From contig JAIBBU010000001.1 in NCBI GenBank assembly GCA_019694515.1, forward strand, positions 171,716-235,715: a stretch of DNA of 64,000 nucleotides, written 5' to 3'. The notes below the pieces were generated by a model, which saw only the letters and a list, made by a program, of their open reading frames with translations, ran no database searches and was not told the origin of the DNA. The DNA is from Oligoflexia bacterium. GTDB lineage: Bacteria > Bdellovibrionota_C > UBA2361 > JBGSMV01. The translations under genes and the position numbers were made by a program. Every line of letters begins with the position of its first letter. The stretch's first letter is position 1. Shown piece by piece: positions 8,198-16,110 of the stretch.

Positions 8198-8602
8198 ACT
8201 CAAGTAAACTTAGTCTCAGAGACGTAGTACCGGACCATCCTGAAATATTTGTTTTGAAAGCAGCAAGTTCATGCTTGGAAGACAGTTGGACTGCGCTAAG
8301 ATTGGCTTTATCTCCCGATCTCATTAAAGATTTAAAAGTGTGTTGTCGCGACGCCTCCCAGCTCCGCATCCAGAGTGGCAGGTTTCTAAAGCTAATGGAG
8401 GATGCTTTGAATAGAGTTCGGAAGATGTTTTTTGCATAGATCTATTAGTCGTTTCTTGTCCACCGTGCGGCCCATTTTCGCATCCAAAAGATAGATTTAT
8501 GGCGCTAACTATTTGTAATTCGGCGCTGCTTGTCTTAGCACTCGCCATTTCGTAGCAAATTTAGAGTTGGCCAAACTGTACTAAGTCTCTGAGAATAAGC
8601 GG
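8198..8602. other. 405-base gap with flanking similar sequences and a weak reading frame
   Basis: No convincing gene. The segments at 8208-8222 (acttagtctcagaga) and 8580-8594 (actaagtctctgaga) are 13/15 identical and flank almost the whole gap. Inside, one frame stays open from mnmE's end to a TAG at 8437 and would encode a mixed-charge peptide ending LMEDALNRVRKMFFA, but its only start codon is a TTG at 8254 without a good ribosome binding site. I see no terminator for mnmE here. Confidence 0.35.
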
Positions 8603-9823
8603 ATGGAAAAGCCGAAGCTGCGTTGGCCGTTGGAGGTGAGGTTTGAGCAGGCGGGGTCTGAGCGGGTGCTGTTGATTCGGTGTCCGCTTGGGATTACCCC
8701 AGAGCCGCTGGTGCTAATTCCAGCCGTGGCGCCGCTGATTTCGGCCCTGGATGGAACCCTGAGCTGCGCGCAGATTGCAGAGAAATTTTCAGTTTATGGG
8801 GTAAAGGCTGAATTGGTGCAGCAGCTCGCAGAGTTACTGGACCGGAGTTTCTTTCTTGCTGGACCACGCTTCGAAGCGGAAGCCGCGCGGATCAAGAAGG
8901 AATATTTGGCGGCTCCCGTTCGGCCCGCCGCGCTGGTTGGCGCCAGCTATGCAGCTTCCAGCAGTGCGTTATCTCTTGAATTGGAGCGCTACCTACTCAA
9001 CAAAACTGACAAAGCAGCTGCAGCGGGCAGCCTGCTCTGTCTGGTCTCCCCGCACATCGACTATCGCCGCGGCTCGGTCGCTTATGGAAAGACCTACAAT
9101 CATATTCGCGCAGAAGAGCACGATCTTTATGTGGTGCTGGGTACTTCGCATCAATATAGTCCGCAAATGTTTCATCTCACGCAGAAGGATTTTGCTACGC
9201 CTTTCGGGATACTGCCTACGGACCAAACGTTTGTGCAGCGCCTCTCCCAGCTGTATGGATATGATCGGAGTTTTGCCGATGAATTTTTACATCGGCGCGA
9301 ACATTCGCTCGAGTTACAGCTGCCTTTTTTAGCGTTTCTGAAGAAACAACCCAGAATCGTGCCGATTCTGGTAGGCAGTTTTCATCACATGTTGGATTCC
9401 GGTCAGGCGCCCTCTGATTTTGGTGAGTACGAAGAATTTGTCGCGGCGCTGGCGGAGGTAACGCGCGAGAGAATCGGTCAGGGGCAGAAGCTTCTGTTCA
9501 TTGCCGGAGTAGACATGGCCCACGTCGGACAAAATTTCGGGGACATCACCCGCCTTACTCCCGAATATATGGAGATGATAAAAGAGCGCGACCGTTCTTA
9601 TCTGAACGCAATTGAGTCTCACGACAAGAAAGCGCTTTTCGGCCATATTGCTGAAGACGGAGATGCCCGTAGGATCTGCGGGTTTCCAACGATGTATCTG
9701 CTCCTGGATCTATTCGAGCGGCTAGGCCTTAAATATCGCAGCGAACTGTACGAGTATCGCCAAGCGGTTGATTACAACTCTGATTGTGCTGTGACCTTCG
9801 CGGGCATGGGGCTTTATATCTAG
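8603..9823 (+). CDS. AmmeMemoRadiSam system protein B (Memo family) with N-terminal PqqD-like domain
   Basis: 406 residues. The first ~100 residues resemble a small winged-helix PqqD-like domain (ISALDGTLSCAQIAEKF). From about residue 145 comes the Memo domain: SPHIDYRRGSVAYGKTY, LGTSHQ, EHSLELQLPFLAFL, ILVGSFHH and VDMAHVG, with His and Cys residues in the places where Memo proteins coordinate metal. The fold is related to class III extradiol dioxygenases, but the reaction is not firmly known. Usual partners (AMMECR1 and a radical SAM protein) are not in this window. It looks monocistronic. Confidence 0.85.
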   Translation: MEKPKLRWPLEVRFEQAGSERVLLIRCPLGITPEPLVLIPAVAPLISALDGTLSCAQIAEKFSVYGVKAELVQQLAELLDRSFFLAGPRFEAEAARIKKEYLAAPVRPAALVGASYAASSSALSLELERYLLNKTDKAAAAGSLLCLVSPHIDYRRGSVAYGKTYNHIRAEEHDLYVVLGTSHQYSPQMFHLTQKDFATPFGILPTDQTFVQRLSQLYGYDRSFADEFLHRREHSLELQLPFLAFLKKQPRIVPILVGSFHHMLDSGQAPSDFGEYEEFVAALAEVTRERIGQGQKLLFIAGVDMAHVGQNFGDITRLTPEYMEMIKERDRSYLNAIESHDKKALFGHIAEDGDARRICGFPTMYLLLDLFERLGLKYRSELYEYRQAVDYNSDCAVTFAGMGLYI

Positions 9824-9917
9824 ATTGGCCAGGCTCCTTTTTTCGCCTCCTGGGCTGCGCGCTAAAGATTAATGGCCAAACACCCGATCCCTTGCCTGTA
9901 GTCTATCAGGGGAGCGT

Positions 9918-10379
9918 TTGCCGTTGTTCCTAAGAAAATTTCGTATACAGGTGGAGCCCGGGCACACGGAGCACATCTCATTTAAGGGCCATAAGATACG
10001 GCGGCCCACCGTGCTAATACGGGTGGGTAAGTGGTCCTTCTCCGAAAAAGCTTTTTTGCTTGGTGTTGCACTCGTTGCCTGTCAGGTTCTCGACGGCATT
10101 CTCACCTATGCAGGCGTACGCTTTGCGGTAGCGATGGAGGGCAATGTCTTTATTCGCCAGCTCATGCACATGTATGGTCTTGCGCCAGCCTTGCTTGTGG
10201 TGAAGTGTTTGGCCGTCACTCTGGTGGTAATGCTCGCCGGATACTCGCATCGGCGCCGCTGGATTCGTCCGCTAATTATCTTTTTGATTGTGATCTATTT
10301 TACCCTAGCCGTATTGCCGTGGACCTACCTGCTTTCTGCCTCGCACGCTAGAAGCCAGCATCAAGAAATCTCCGGCTAG
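9918..10379 (+). CDS. Small inner-membrane protein, DUF5658-like
   Basis: 153 residues with a basic cytoplasmic N-terminus and three helices (about 45-65, 85-110 and 118-140). The motif LDGILTYAGV followed by EGNVFIRQLMHMYG and a Lys in the next helix resembles DUF5658 proteins (D..LT, E.NP, then VK). Function unknown. The start is a TTG at 9918 preceded by aggggag; a later start is possible. It stands alone between the Memo gene and an unrelated small gene. Confidence 0.55.
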   Translation: MPLFLRKFRIQVEPGHTEHISFKGHKIRRPTVLIRVGKWSFSEKAFLLGVALVACQVLDGILTYAGVRFAVAMEGNVFIRQLMHMYGLAPALLVVKCLAVTLVVMLAGYSHRRRWIRPLIIFLIVIYFTLAVLPWTYLLSASHARSQHQEISG

Positions 10380-10609
10380 TTAAAGCTGTTCCCAGCTCGA
10401 TTATCTCCATTTCATACGAAGATCTCGTAGGGGCGCGTGTGCTTGCACTTGGAGCGCTTCTGCGCATAATAATGAAACTGGCGGCTGTATATTCACGGGT
10501 TTAAGCTGGTTTTTATTTTTTTACGTGACAGACGGAAGCAGTCTCTGCTGGTGCGCGGATAAGTGAGAGTAGGGCATGCGGCCCTGACTAATATCGCGTT
10601 AGGTGGATA

Positions 10610-10927
10610 ATGGAAAATAAAGAACAAAATTTCTTTGAAAAGTTCGGCCTCGAAGTAACGACCGGCGAGGTCGAGGTTGGGCAGACATATCCGATCTACG
10701 GCATGATCACTAAGATGCTGGACGAGACACCGGGCAAGGTCATCGTCGAGATTAATTTTTCGATCAAAGCTAATATGTCGATTCCCGAGCGCGATAAAAT
10801 TGAACTGCTAAAGCAGCGCGCTTTCGAACCTGGCATCTTCGTTTCTACGATTACCTCTAAGGAAGGCGGAATCGCAGTAGATTGCACCACTGTCGTGTTC
10901 GGTAAGAAGCAGGCCTTTCAGGCATAA
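10610..10927 (+). CDS. Small cytoplasmic hypothetical protein
   Basis: 105 residues, no signal peptide or membrane segment. It has alternating hydrophobic residues suggesting a beta-rich fold (TYPIYGMITKM, KVIVEINFSI, GIFVSTITS, GIAVDCTTVVFG). I do not recognise a family. Codon use resembles the neighbours, the ATG at 10610 follows aggtggata, and a clear terminator closes the unit at 10959, so expression as a single gene is likely. The 230-base gap before it (10380-10609) shows no other gene. Confidence 0.6.
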   Translation: MENKEQNFFEKFGLEVTTGEVEVGQTYPIYGMITKMLDETPGKVIVEINFSIKANMSIPERDKIELLKQRAFEPGIFVSTITSKEGGIAVDCTTVVFGKKQAFQA

Positions 10928-10958
10928 ACAGATTTCATTCTTCATTCATCTTCCACAA

Positions 10959-10986
10959 ACAAGCCGGCTCTGCCGGCTTGTTATTA
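10959..10986 (+). terminator. Intrinsic terminator
   Basis: A perfect 10-bp stem acaagccggc / gccggcttgt (10959-10968, 10972-10981) with loop tct is followed by tattat. The T run is weak but the stem is strong and lies between the small gene and lepB. Confidence 0.65.
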
Positions 10987-11028
10987 TCTATGTGGCGTTC
11001 TATCGTTGGTTAAAATATTTTCTAGCTT

Positions 11029-11709
11029 ATGGCCTCAGTGCAGAACGACCAGTTAGCATCCGGATATAGACCTTCTGCTACCCCACCACCGGGTGGAGCG
11101 GGATCGGGGGTGCAAATCTCAGAGGTGCTTTCGTTCCTTCGCACCGTTGGAATCTTGGTAATCCTGGCAGTCTTTTTGCGCGGCTCGGTGGTTGAGGCCT
11201 TCAAGATACCCTCCGGCTCGATGATTCCCACCTTAATGATCGGGGATCACATTTTAGTCAGCAAATTTAGTTATGGTTTGAGGCTCCCCTTCTTTCGTAA
11301 GTCGATTTATCAGTTCAGCACCCCTAGGCGGGGTGATGTGGTGGTATTTACCAGACCGGATGATCCCTCGACGCCGCATGAGGACGAATCACAAATAAAT
11401 ATCATCAAACGAGTGATTGGATTACCAGGGGATACAGTCGAGGTCCGCGGAACTACCGTCTACATAAACAATTCGCCTCTCTCGGAAAGCTATGCGCGCT
11501 GGGAGGAGGGTGGAGTGGTGGAAGGCAACTTTGGACCTGAAATCGTACCAGCGGGACATATATTTCTGATGGGCGATAACCGCGATCATTCCAAGGACTC
11601 CCGATATTGGACCGATCCATTTCTGGATGTCGGATTGGTTAAGGGCAGAGCCCTTATCATCTATTGGTCTTGGGACAGTCTAAGTCGAATCAGTACATTG
11701 ATTCGATAG
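11029..11709 (+). CDS. lepB: Signal peptidase I
   Basis: 226 residues. A Gly/Pro-rich N-terminal tail and one TM segment (TVGILVILAVFLRGSVV) precede the catalytic core. Box B is FKIPSGSMIPTL with catalytic Ser64; box D is INIIKRVIGLPGD with the general base Lys127; box E is GHIFLMGDNRDHSKDSRYW. It cleaves Sec and Tat signal peptides at the outer face of the inner membrane. The ygfZ-like gene begins 5 bases after its stop. Confidence 0.96.
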   Translation: MASVQNDQLASGYRPSATPPPGGAGSGVQISEVLSFLRTVGILVILAVFLRGSVVEAFKIPSGSMIPTLMIGDHILVSKFSYGLRLPFFRKSIYQFSTPRRGDVVVFTRPDDPSTPHEDESQINIIKRVIGLPGDTVEVRGTTVYINNSPLSESYARWEEGGVVEGNFGPEIVPAGHIFLMGDNRDHSKDSRYWTDPFLDVGLVKGRALIIYWSWDSLSRISTLIR

Positions 11710-11714
11710 TTGCG

Positions 11715-12605
11715 ATGACAGCCGTTTGTTTTGAAATTAACGGCGCTCTGATCTTCCGTTTCAGCGGAAAGGACAGCCCGCGATACCTAAACGCTCGTCT
11801 AAGCAATGACATTAGGAACGTAAAAAGCGATCGCGCAATCCTGGCCGCGGCGCTAACCGCTCAAGGGAGAGTTGAGGGTCTCTTTAGTGTCAGCCTGGAA
11901 TTGGATGGAAGTTTTCTGCTGGTCTGCGACGGCGGCGATGCGCCATCAGTTCTAACTGCCCTCAAGCGCTATATTGTGGCAGATCGAGTTGAAGTCGAGG
12001 ATCTCAGCCTATCGCACTCCGTTCTGCATTTGATTTCCGACGACACCTCGGCGCTAGCGTCATTTAATCCACCGGATAACGTTCCTCTCGCTTTCGCATT
12101 TAACGGAGAGCTGAGAGTGCTTCGCAGGAAGAGGTCTGCGCAGCTGGGAATAGATGTTATCGGGCCTCGCGATAAGGTGCAGCAGCTGCGTTCCGACCTG
12201 CTGAATCACAACAGTGAATTTTGGTCGACAGAGCGCGCCCGTTTTGAGCGGCTCGCAGCCGGTATCCCGGCTTTTCCCGATGAAATCGGCCCCGACGCGC
12301 TGCTCCTGGAAGCGGATTTATCAGAAGCTGTTTCATCTCGAAAAGGTTGTTACGTCGGGCAGGAGGTTCTGGAAAAGGTGCAATCACACGGCAAGGCCCC
12401 GCGCCGCTTAGTGCTGCTCGAGGGCCACGGAGCTATTCCTGCGATCGGCGAACCGGTGCGCATGGCCGGAACTGTTTTGGGTAAAGTCTCTAGCGTTGCC
12501 GCTGCGCCGATCGGATCAAGCTGGCTCTGTTTTGCGCTACTGAAGAATCAAGAGATCCCCGAAACGCTAGAGGTACAGGATCACGCGGTTAGAGTGCGGC
12601 GCTGA
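11715..12605 (+). CDS. ygfZ: YgfZ/GcvT-family folate-binding protein
   Basis: 296 residues from the ATG at 11715 (a further in-frame ATG at 11664 lies inside lepB and is unlikely). The hallmark KGCYVGQEV is present near residue 220, preceded by RFERLAAGIPAFPDEIGPD, the conserved YgfZ linker region. The protein binds tetrahydrofolate and supports Fe-S enzymes such as MiaB. It overlaps the convergent minus-strand gene by 17 bases at the 3' end. Confidence 0.9.
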   Translation: MTAVCFEINGALIFRFSGKDSPRYLNARLSNDIRNVKSDRAILAAALTAQGRVEGLFSVSLELDGSFLLVCDGGDAPSVLTALKRYIVADRVEVEDLSLSHSVLHLISDDTSALASFNPPDNVPLAFAFNGELRVLRRKRSAQLGIDVIGPRDKVQQLRSDLLNHNSEFWSTERARFERLAAGIPAFPDEIGPDALLLEADLSEAVSSRKGCYVGQEVLEKVQSHGKAPRRLVLLEGHGAIPAIGEPVRMAGTVLGKVSSVAAAPIGSSWLCFALLKNQEIPETLEVQDHAVRVRR

Positions 12606-13287
12606 CTTTGGCGCGAAAGTCGGCCAATAGATCGAAACCGACGATGCTGCTAAGTGCGCCGTTTAATCGTTCGAAGATCTGACCGTGCTTTAGCGGATCG
12701 ACCGTCTTGGCTGAAAGCCCTTCGCTATAGGTGTGAAGTGCGAGCTGGGAAGTCGTCACCTCTAAAATCATAGTTTCTACTACTTCAGGCACGTAGCCCA
12801 TCATGGCGGTGATGTAACTGCTGCCGAAAAATTCTAAACCGAGGCGAAACGCCTCCACCTGCAGAGGAATAATACGCCCCAGCTGCAGCAACGGCACATA
12901 GTCCGGCAGTCCGCGGTCTCGTTCTTCGGAAATTGTGTAGTTGATGTGATGAGAGCCGGAAAATTCAGAGAAGGCTGAGCATACTAGCGCGCTAAAATCA
13001 GTATGGTAATCCCGCCCCCCTTTCAGATCGGGATCGATCTGTCCCTTGACCCAAAGCAGTTCCTCCCGACCGGCTTGTGGGGCCGGAGTCAGCTGTGGAT
13101 GAATGACGGCCCCGGAATCGATGCCCTTGGTGTCCTGTACCAACTGCGCCTGTTTCCGCGGCAGCAAATCAAAGCAGGCACAGTAGAGCTCGGGAACATT
13201 TGCGGCAGTAATGGCCGCATTCACAAGATAATCGACAGTAAGTGTGCGTGTTAAAAAGGCCCGTTTGACAGTAACTTCGGATGGCAT
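12589..13287 (-). CDS. Hypothetical protein of unknown family
   Basis: 232 residues, mostly soluble, no signal peptide. Visible elements are a Cys-containing segment (PELYCACFDLLPR), GRDYHTDFSALVCSAFSEFSGSHH with several His, and a C-terminal helical part. I do not recognise it. On the minus strand the sequence tataaat sits only 7 bases before the ATG with no Shine-Dalgarno, so the transcript could be nearly leaderless, or the true start may be further in. The frame, length and 17-base convergent overlap with ygfZ make it a credible gene. Confidence 0.65.
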   Translation of the reverse strand: MPSEVTVKRAFLTRTLTVDYLVNAAITAANVPELYCACFDLLPRKQAQLVQDTKGIDSGAVIHPQLTPAPQAGREELLWVKGQIDPDLKGGRDYHTDFSALVCSAFSEFSGSHHINYTISEERDRGLPDYVPLLQLGRIIPLQVEAFRLGLEFFGSSYITAMMGYVPEVVETMILEVTTSQLALHTYSEGLSAKTVDPLKHGQIFERLNGALSSIVGFDLLADFRAKVSAAL

Positions 13288-13612
13288 GGCTCTATTTATA
13301 TAGCTTACTGAGGAGCGCTGCCGTACCTGGTGCGCCTCCTTTCCGGCAAATGTTACAGGCGTTCACAATACTTGAAGAAATTATCTCAGTCCAAATTAGC
13401 TCGCATTAGTCCGGATTAGTCGCAATTCGCAAAACAGTCTTTGATTTGCCCCGCACCGCCTGCTAGCGTCCGCCATTCTAGGTTGTTCTGCGCAAGTTTC
13501 AAACAGCTAAACGAGTTCGTCAGGAAACTTTCTCTTCCAGTTTACGAACATCAGGGTGGGTCTACGCTTGTTTGGTCGAAAACCTAAAACAGTCGGGCGC
13601 TGGAGTCTGTAA
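13288..13612. other. 325-base upstream region of Tad-like cluster 1, with period-10 repeats
   Basis: No gene is seen. Three near-copies attagctcgc, attagtccgg and attagtcgca follow each other at 13395-13424 with an exact 10-base period, which would put them on one face of the helix. They lie about 190 bases before the first cluster gene and could be a regulator site. The cluster promoter itself is not obvious. Confidence 0.35.
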
Positions 13613-14965
13613 ATGCTGAAGATTATCGCGGTAGACCTTAGTGCGAAATCGCGCCAGCGCGTAACAGAACAGCTTCAAAGCTATTTCAATTCCGCAGCGG
13701 ATGCAGGGATTTTTACCTCGCGCGTTTCTGTGCAGGCCTTGTCAGTCGAGGAACTGCGCTTTCACGGCAATCCAGACCTGTATTTCATAGGCGAAGATCT
13801 ATTTCGTTCCGACCCCTCAGCGCTGGCAACCCTTAGTAAGGCATGCCCGCTCGTATCTATTCTGGTCGAAATTGGATCTGAGCAAGCTACGCTTGGGACG
13901 ATCGAGCAACTGCTGCGTCTGGGGGCGACCGATGTGTTCGTCCGGGATTCAGGGCGAGATGAATTCCTAAGGAAATTTCTGGTGCTGACGCGTAATCGCA
14001 AAGTCTCACGTGCGGGAAAACTGATTGTGGTAGACAGCGCCAAGGGGGGACTCGGGGTAACTTCGTTCGCAGCAGCGCTGGGAGAATTGCTGCTCGACCA
14101 GCGACAAAGGGTCTGTTTGGTGGATTTAGATACCGAGTCGCAGGATTTAAGCCGCTTTTTACAGGCCCGACCTTTCGTCAATGAGAACCTGCAGAGTTTA
14201 CTGGAGAAGCAACGCTCGATTAACGAAGAATCAGTGGGGCAAACAGCAGCACGGGTGTGGCAGGACGTTGAGCTGTTTTGCGTTGCACCGCCTCTGGACT
14301 CGGAAAAGCTTGTGGCCCGTGGAACCGCCGCAGTGCGAACGTTTCTGGAAGTCCTTGAGGTCCTCGATGCATCGTTCGACTACGTGATCATTGATCCAGG
14401 CTGCTGTCGCGGCGGATTGCTCGAAATGCTGTATTCAGCTGCTGATCTGGTCACGCTGGTGGTAAATAATGACGCAGCGGCGCTTTATGCTTCGTTGCTT
14501 AAAGTTAATCAAATACGGGTGATAGCGCCTTCGACGCGGTTGCATGTGATTGAAAATTGCCCGCTTCATCACGGGCTTTCTAATGCGCTTCTGCGGCGAG
14601 AGTTTTTGCGGGCGGCGCAATTGAATGCCGGAGAATGGATTGAAACCTCAGTTCCGTTCTCCCGCAGCGCCTCAAAATGGCCGGCTTCCGGGGGCACGCT
14701 TTATTCTCAGGGCGGCATCAAGCTTAGAACTGCATTCAATGCCATTGCGAGCGGCTTAGGATTGGTAGCGCCGGAGAAAGCAGCCGCCTCTCCATCCATA
14801 GCCGGGCTATTTAAGTTCATGCGGCATCGTTTGCCACAGCCGCCGCTAATTAAAGCGCTGCCTGCTCCGGCCTCCACGCAGATCTCAGCAGGGCGAGCCA
14901 GCGAGGAAAACTGCGAACCCGAGGAGCTGCGGGCCTCCGCACTGATATCAGGAGTAAGTTTTTGA
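13613..14965 (+). CDS. cpaE: CpaE/TadZ-like P-loop ATPase, cluster 1
   Basis: 450 residues. An N-terminal receiver-like domain (about 1-125) is followed by a MinD/ParA-type ATPase domain: deviant Walker A KGGLGVTS at 144-151, VCLVDLDTE for the switch I Asp, and YVIIDPGCC for Walker B. The Lys after the last Gly of the canonical motif is replaced by Val, a degenerate P-loop. The C-terminal ~60 residues are Pro/Ala-rich. CpaE/TadZ proteins localise Tad pilus machinery at the membrane. The stop overlaps the pilin frame region and the whole cluster runs on without gaps. Confidence 0.85.
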   Translation: MLKIIAVDLSAKSRQRVTEQLQSYFNSAADAGIFTSRVSVQALSVEELRFHGNPDLYFIGEDLFRSDPSALATLSKACPLVSILVEIGSEQATLGTIEQLLRLGATDVFVRDSGRDEFLRKFLVLTRNRKVSRAGKLIVVDSAKGGLGVTSFAAALGELLLDQRQRVCLVDLDTESQDLSRFLQARPFVNENLQSLLEKQRSINEESVGQTAARVWQDVELFCVAPPLDSEKLVARGTAAVRTFLEVLEVLDASFDYVIIDPGCCRGGLLEMLYSAADLVTLVVNNDAAALYASLLKVNQIRVIAPSTRLHVIENCPLHHGLSNALLRREFLRAAQLNAGEWIETSVPFSRSASKWPASGGTLYSQGGIKLRTAFNAIASGLGLVAPEKAAASPSIAGLFKFMRHRLPQPPLIKALPAPASTQISAGRASEENCEPEELRASALISGVSF

Positions 14966-14982
14966 TTGCAGAGGAGATGTCT

Positions 14983-15186
14983 ATGGAATGGATTAGATTT
15001 ATACGCTCGAGTTCACTGGGAAAGAAAAAAGGCTACACCCTGTTAGAGTATTGCGCAGGTGCAGCCATTATCGCTGGCATCATCTGGGTGGCGCTGAATG
15101 CATTGGGAGGGAGTCTCAGCGGCTTCATTGGAAATCTTGCCACTTGGGTCAACCAACGGAGTTCGGAGCTGGAGCTTTCCAGCTAA
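14983..15186 (+). CDS. Flp-type pilin, cluster 1
   Basis: 67 residues from the ATG at 14983, chosen because gaggag (14971-14976) is 6 bases upstream; the frame is open to a TTG at 14962. Basic leader (SSSLGKKKG), then YTLLEYCAGAAIIAGIIWVA with Glu at +5 and Tyr at +6 after the cleavage Gly, and a short amphipathic tail. This is a type IVb pilin pattern. A Cys right after the Glu-Tyr pair is unusual. It lies between cpaE and cpaB. Confidence 0.82.
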   Translation: MEWIRFIRSSSLGKKKGYTLLEYCAGAAIIAGIIWVALNALGGSLSGFIGNLATWVNQRSSELELSS

Positions 15187-15210
15187 CTCAATTGCACTCG
15201 GAGAACAGCT

Positions 15211-16107
15211 ATGGTGTCTCGTCGCCTTCCAGTCCCGTTGCGAAGATCGCGCTTTTCAACGCTCCCGGTAGTCGTTACGTGTTTCGCCGGCGGTCTATTC
15301 CTAGGAACGCTGCTGATGCTGAAGACTCCTGTCTTCCAGACGAAAATCAGCTCAGATCCGGCCTCGGCCAGAAAATCTGAAACCGTAAACGTCCCTGTCC
15401 CTGTGCGTCCGGTAGCGGCGGGGACTCCGCTTAAACAGATCGCGCTCAAGTTCGTAGCATTTCCCGTGGAGCAAGTTCCCGTAGGCGCTTTGTTGAACAC
15501 CATCGATCAAGCGGATGCTGTCGCCCTAGTAGCTCTCCCGGCTGAGCAACCTCTTCTTGCGGTAAACTTCTCCGGGCCGGGAGCTGGAACGAATGCCGTG
15601 ATTGAGAGGATTCCGCCCGGCATGCGGGCGATGACCGTTAAGGTTGATGCTACCTCCGCTGTCGAAGGTTGGGCTGGCTCCGGGTCGATCGTGGATCTGT
15701 TGCTGGTTGAAAAAAATCGCACCTCGGTAATCGCGGAGGGAGTGAAAATCCTCTCCGCCGAGCGCACCGTCTCCCCGGTCGAAGGCAATGCAGCTCCGAA
15801 TGTTCCGAGCACTGTGACCTTGTTAGTGACACAAGAGCAGTGTCTAGCTATCAATACCGCGATCCCCTTGGGGCGAATCGCCTTTGCACTACGCGGCTCA
15901 AGTGACCCGGATAATTGGGAGCGTTCAGTCTTTACATCTTCCAATCTGAAGTTGGCCGGCAGGGACGGTGAGCCCTCCGATATCAAGGTGCGAGGTGTTA
16001 TAACCATGCGCGAGGGGGAGGCCGAGCGAGCCTTCGCCTTGGCCGGGGATAAATGGATTCCCACGGATGTCGTGCCGGATGGCTTTCGACTGGCAGCGAG
16101 GCATTAA
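15211..16107 (+). CDS. cpaB: CpaB/RcpC pilus assembly protein, cluster 1
   Basis: 298 residues: N-terminal membrane anchor (TLPVVVTCFAGGLFLGTLLML), then a SAF domain (VPVPVRPVAAGTPLKQIALK) and the RcpC/CpaB core (PPGMRAMTVKVDATSAVEGWAG would start it) with GSIVDLLLVEKN and a VTLLVTQEQC strand. CpaB proteins sit in the periplasm and are thought to link the inner platform to the secretin or peptidoglycan. cpaF starts 3 bases after its stop. Confidence 0.88.
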   Translation: MVSRRLPVPLRRSRFSTLPVVVTCFAGGLFLGTLLMLKTPVFQTKISSDPASARKSETVNVPVPVRPVAAGTPLKQIALKFVAFPVEQVPVGALLNTIDQADAVALVALPAEQPLLAVNFSGPGAGTNAVIERIPPGMRAMTVKVDATSAVEGWAGSGSIVDLLLVEKNRTSVIAEGVKILSAERTVSPVEGNAAPNVPSTVTLLVTQEQCLAINTAIPLGRIAFALRGSSDPDNWERSVFTSSNLKLAGRDGEPSDIKVRGVITMREGEAERAFALAGDKWIPTDVVPDGFRLAARH

Positions 16108-16110
16108 ACG

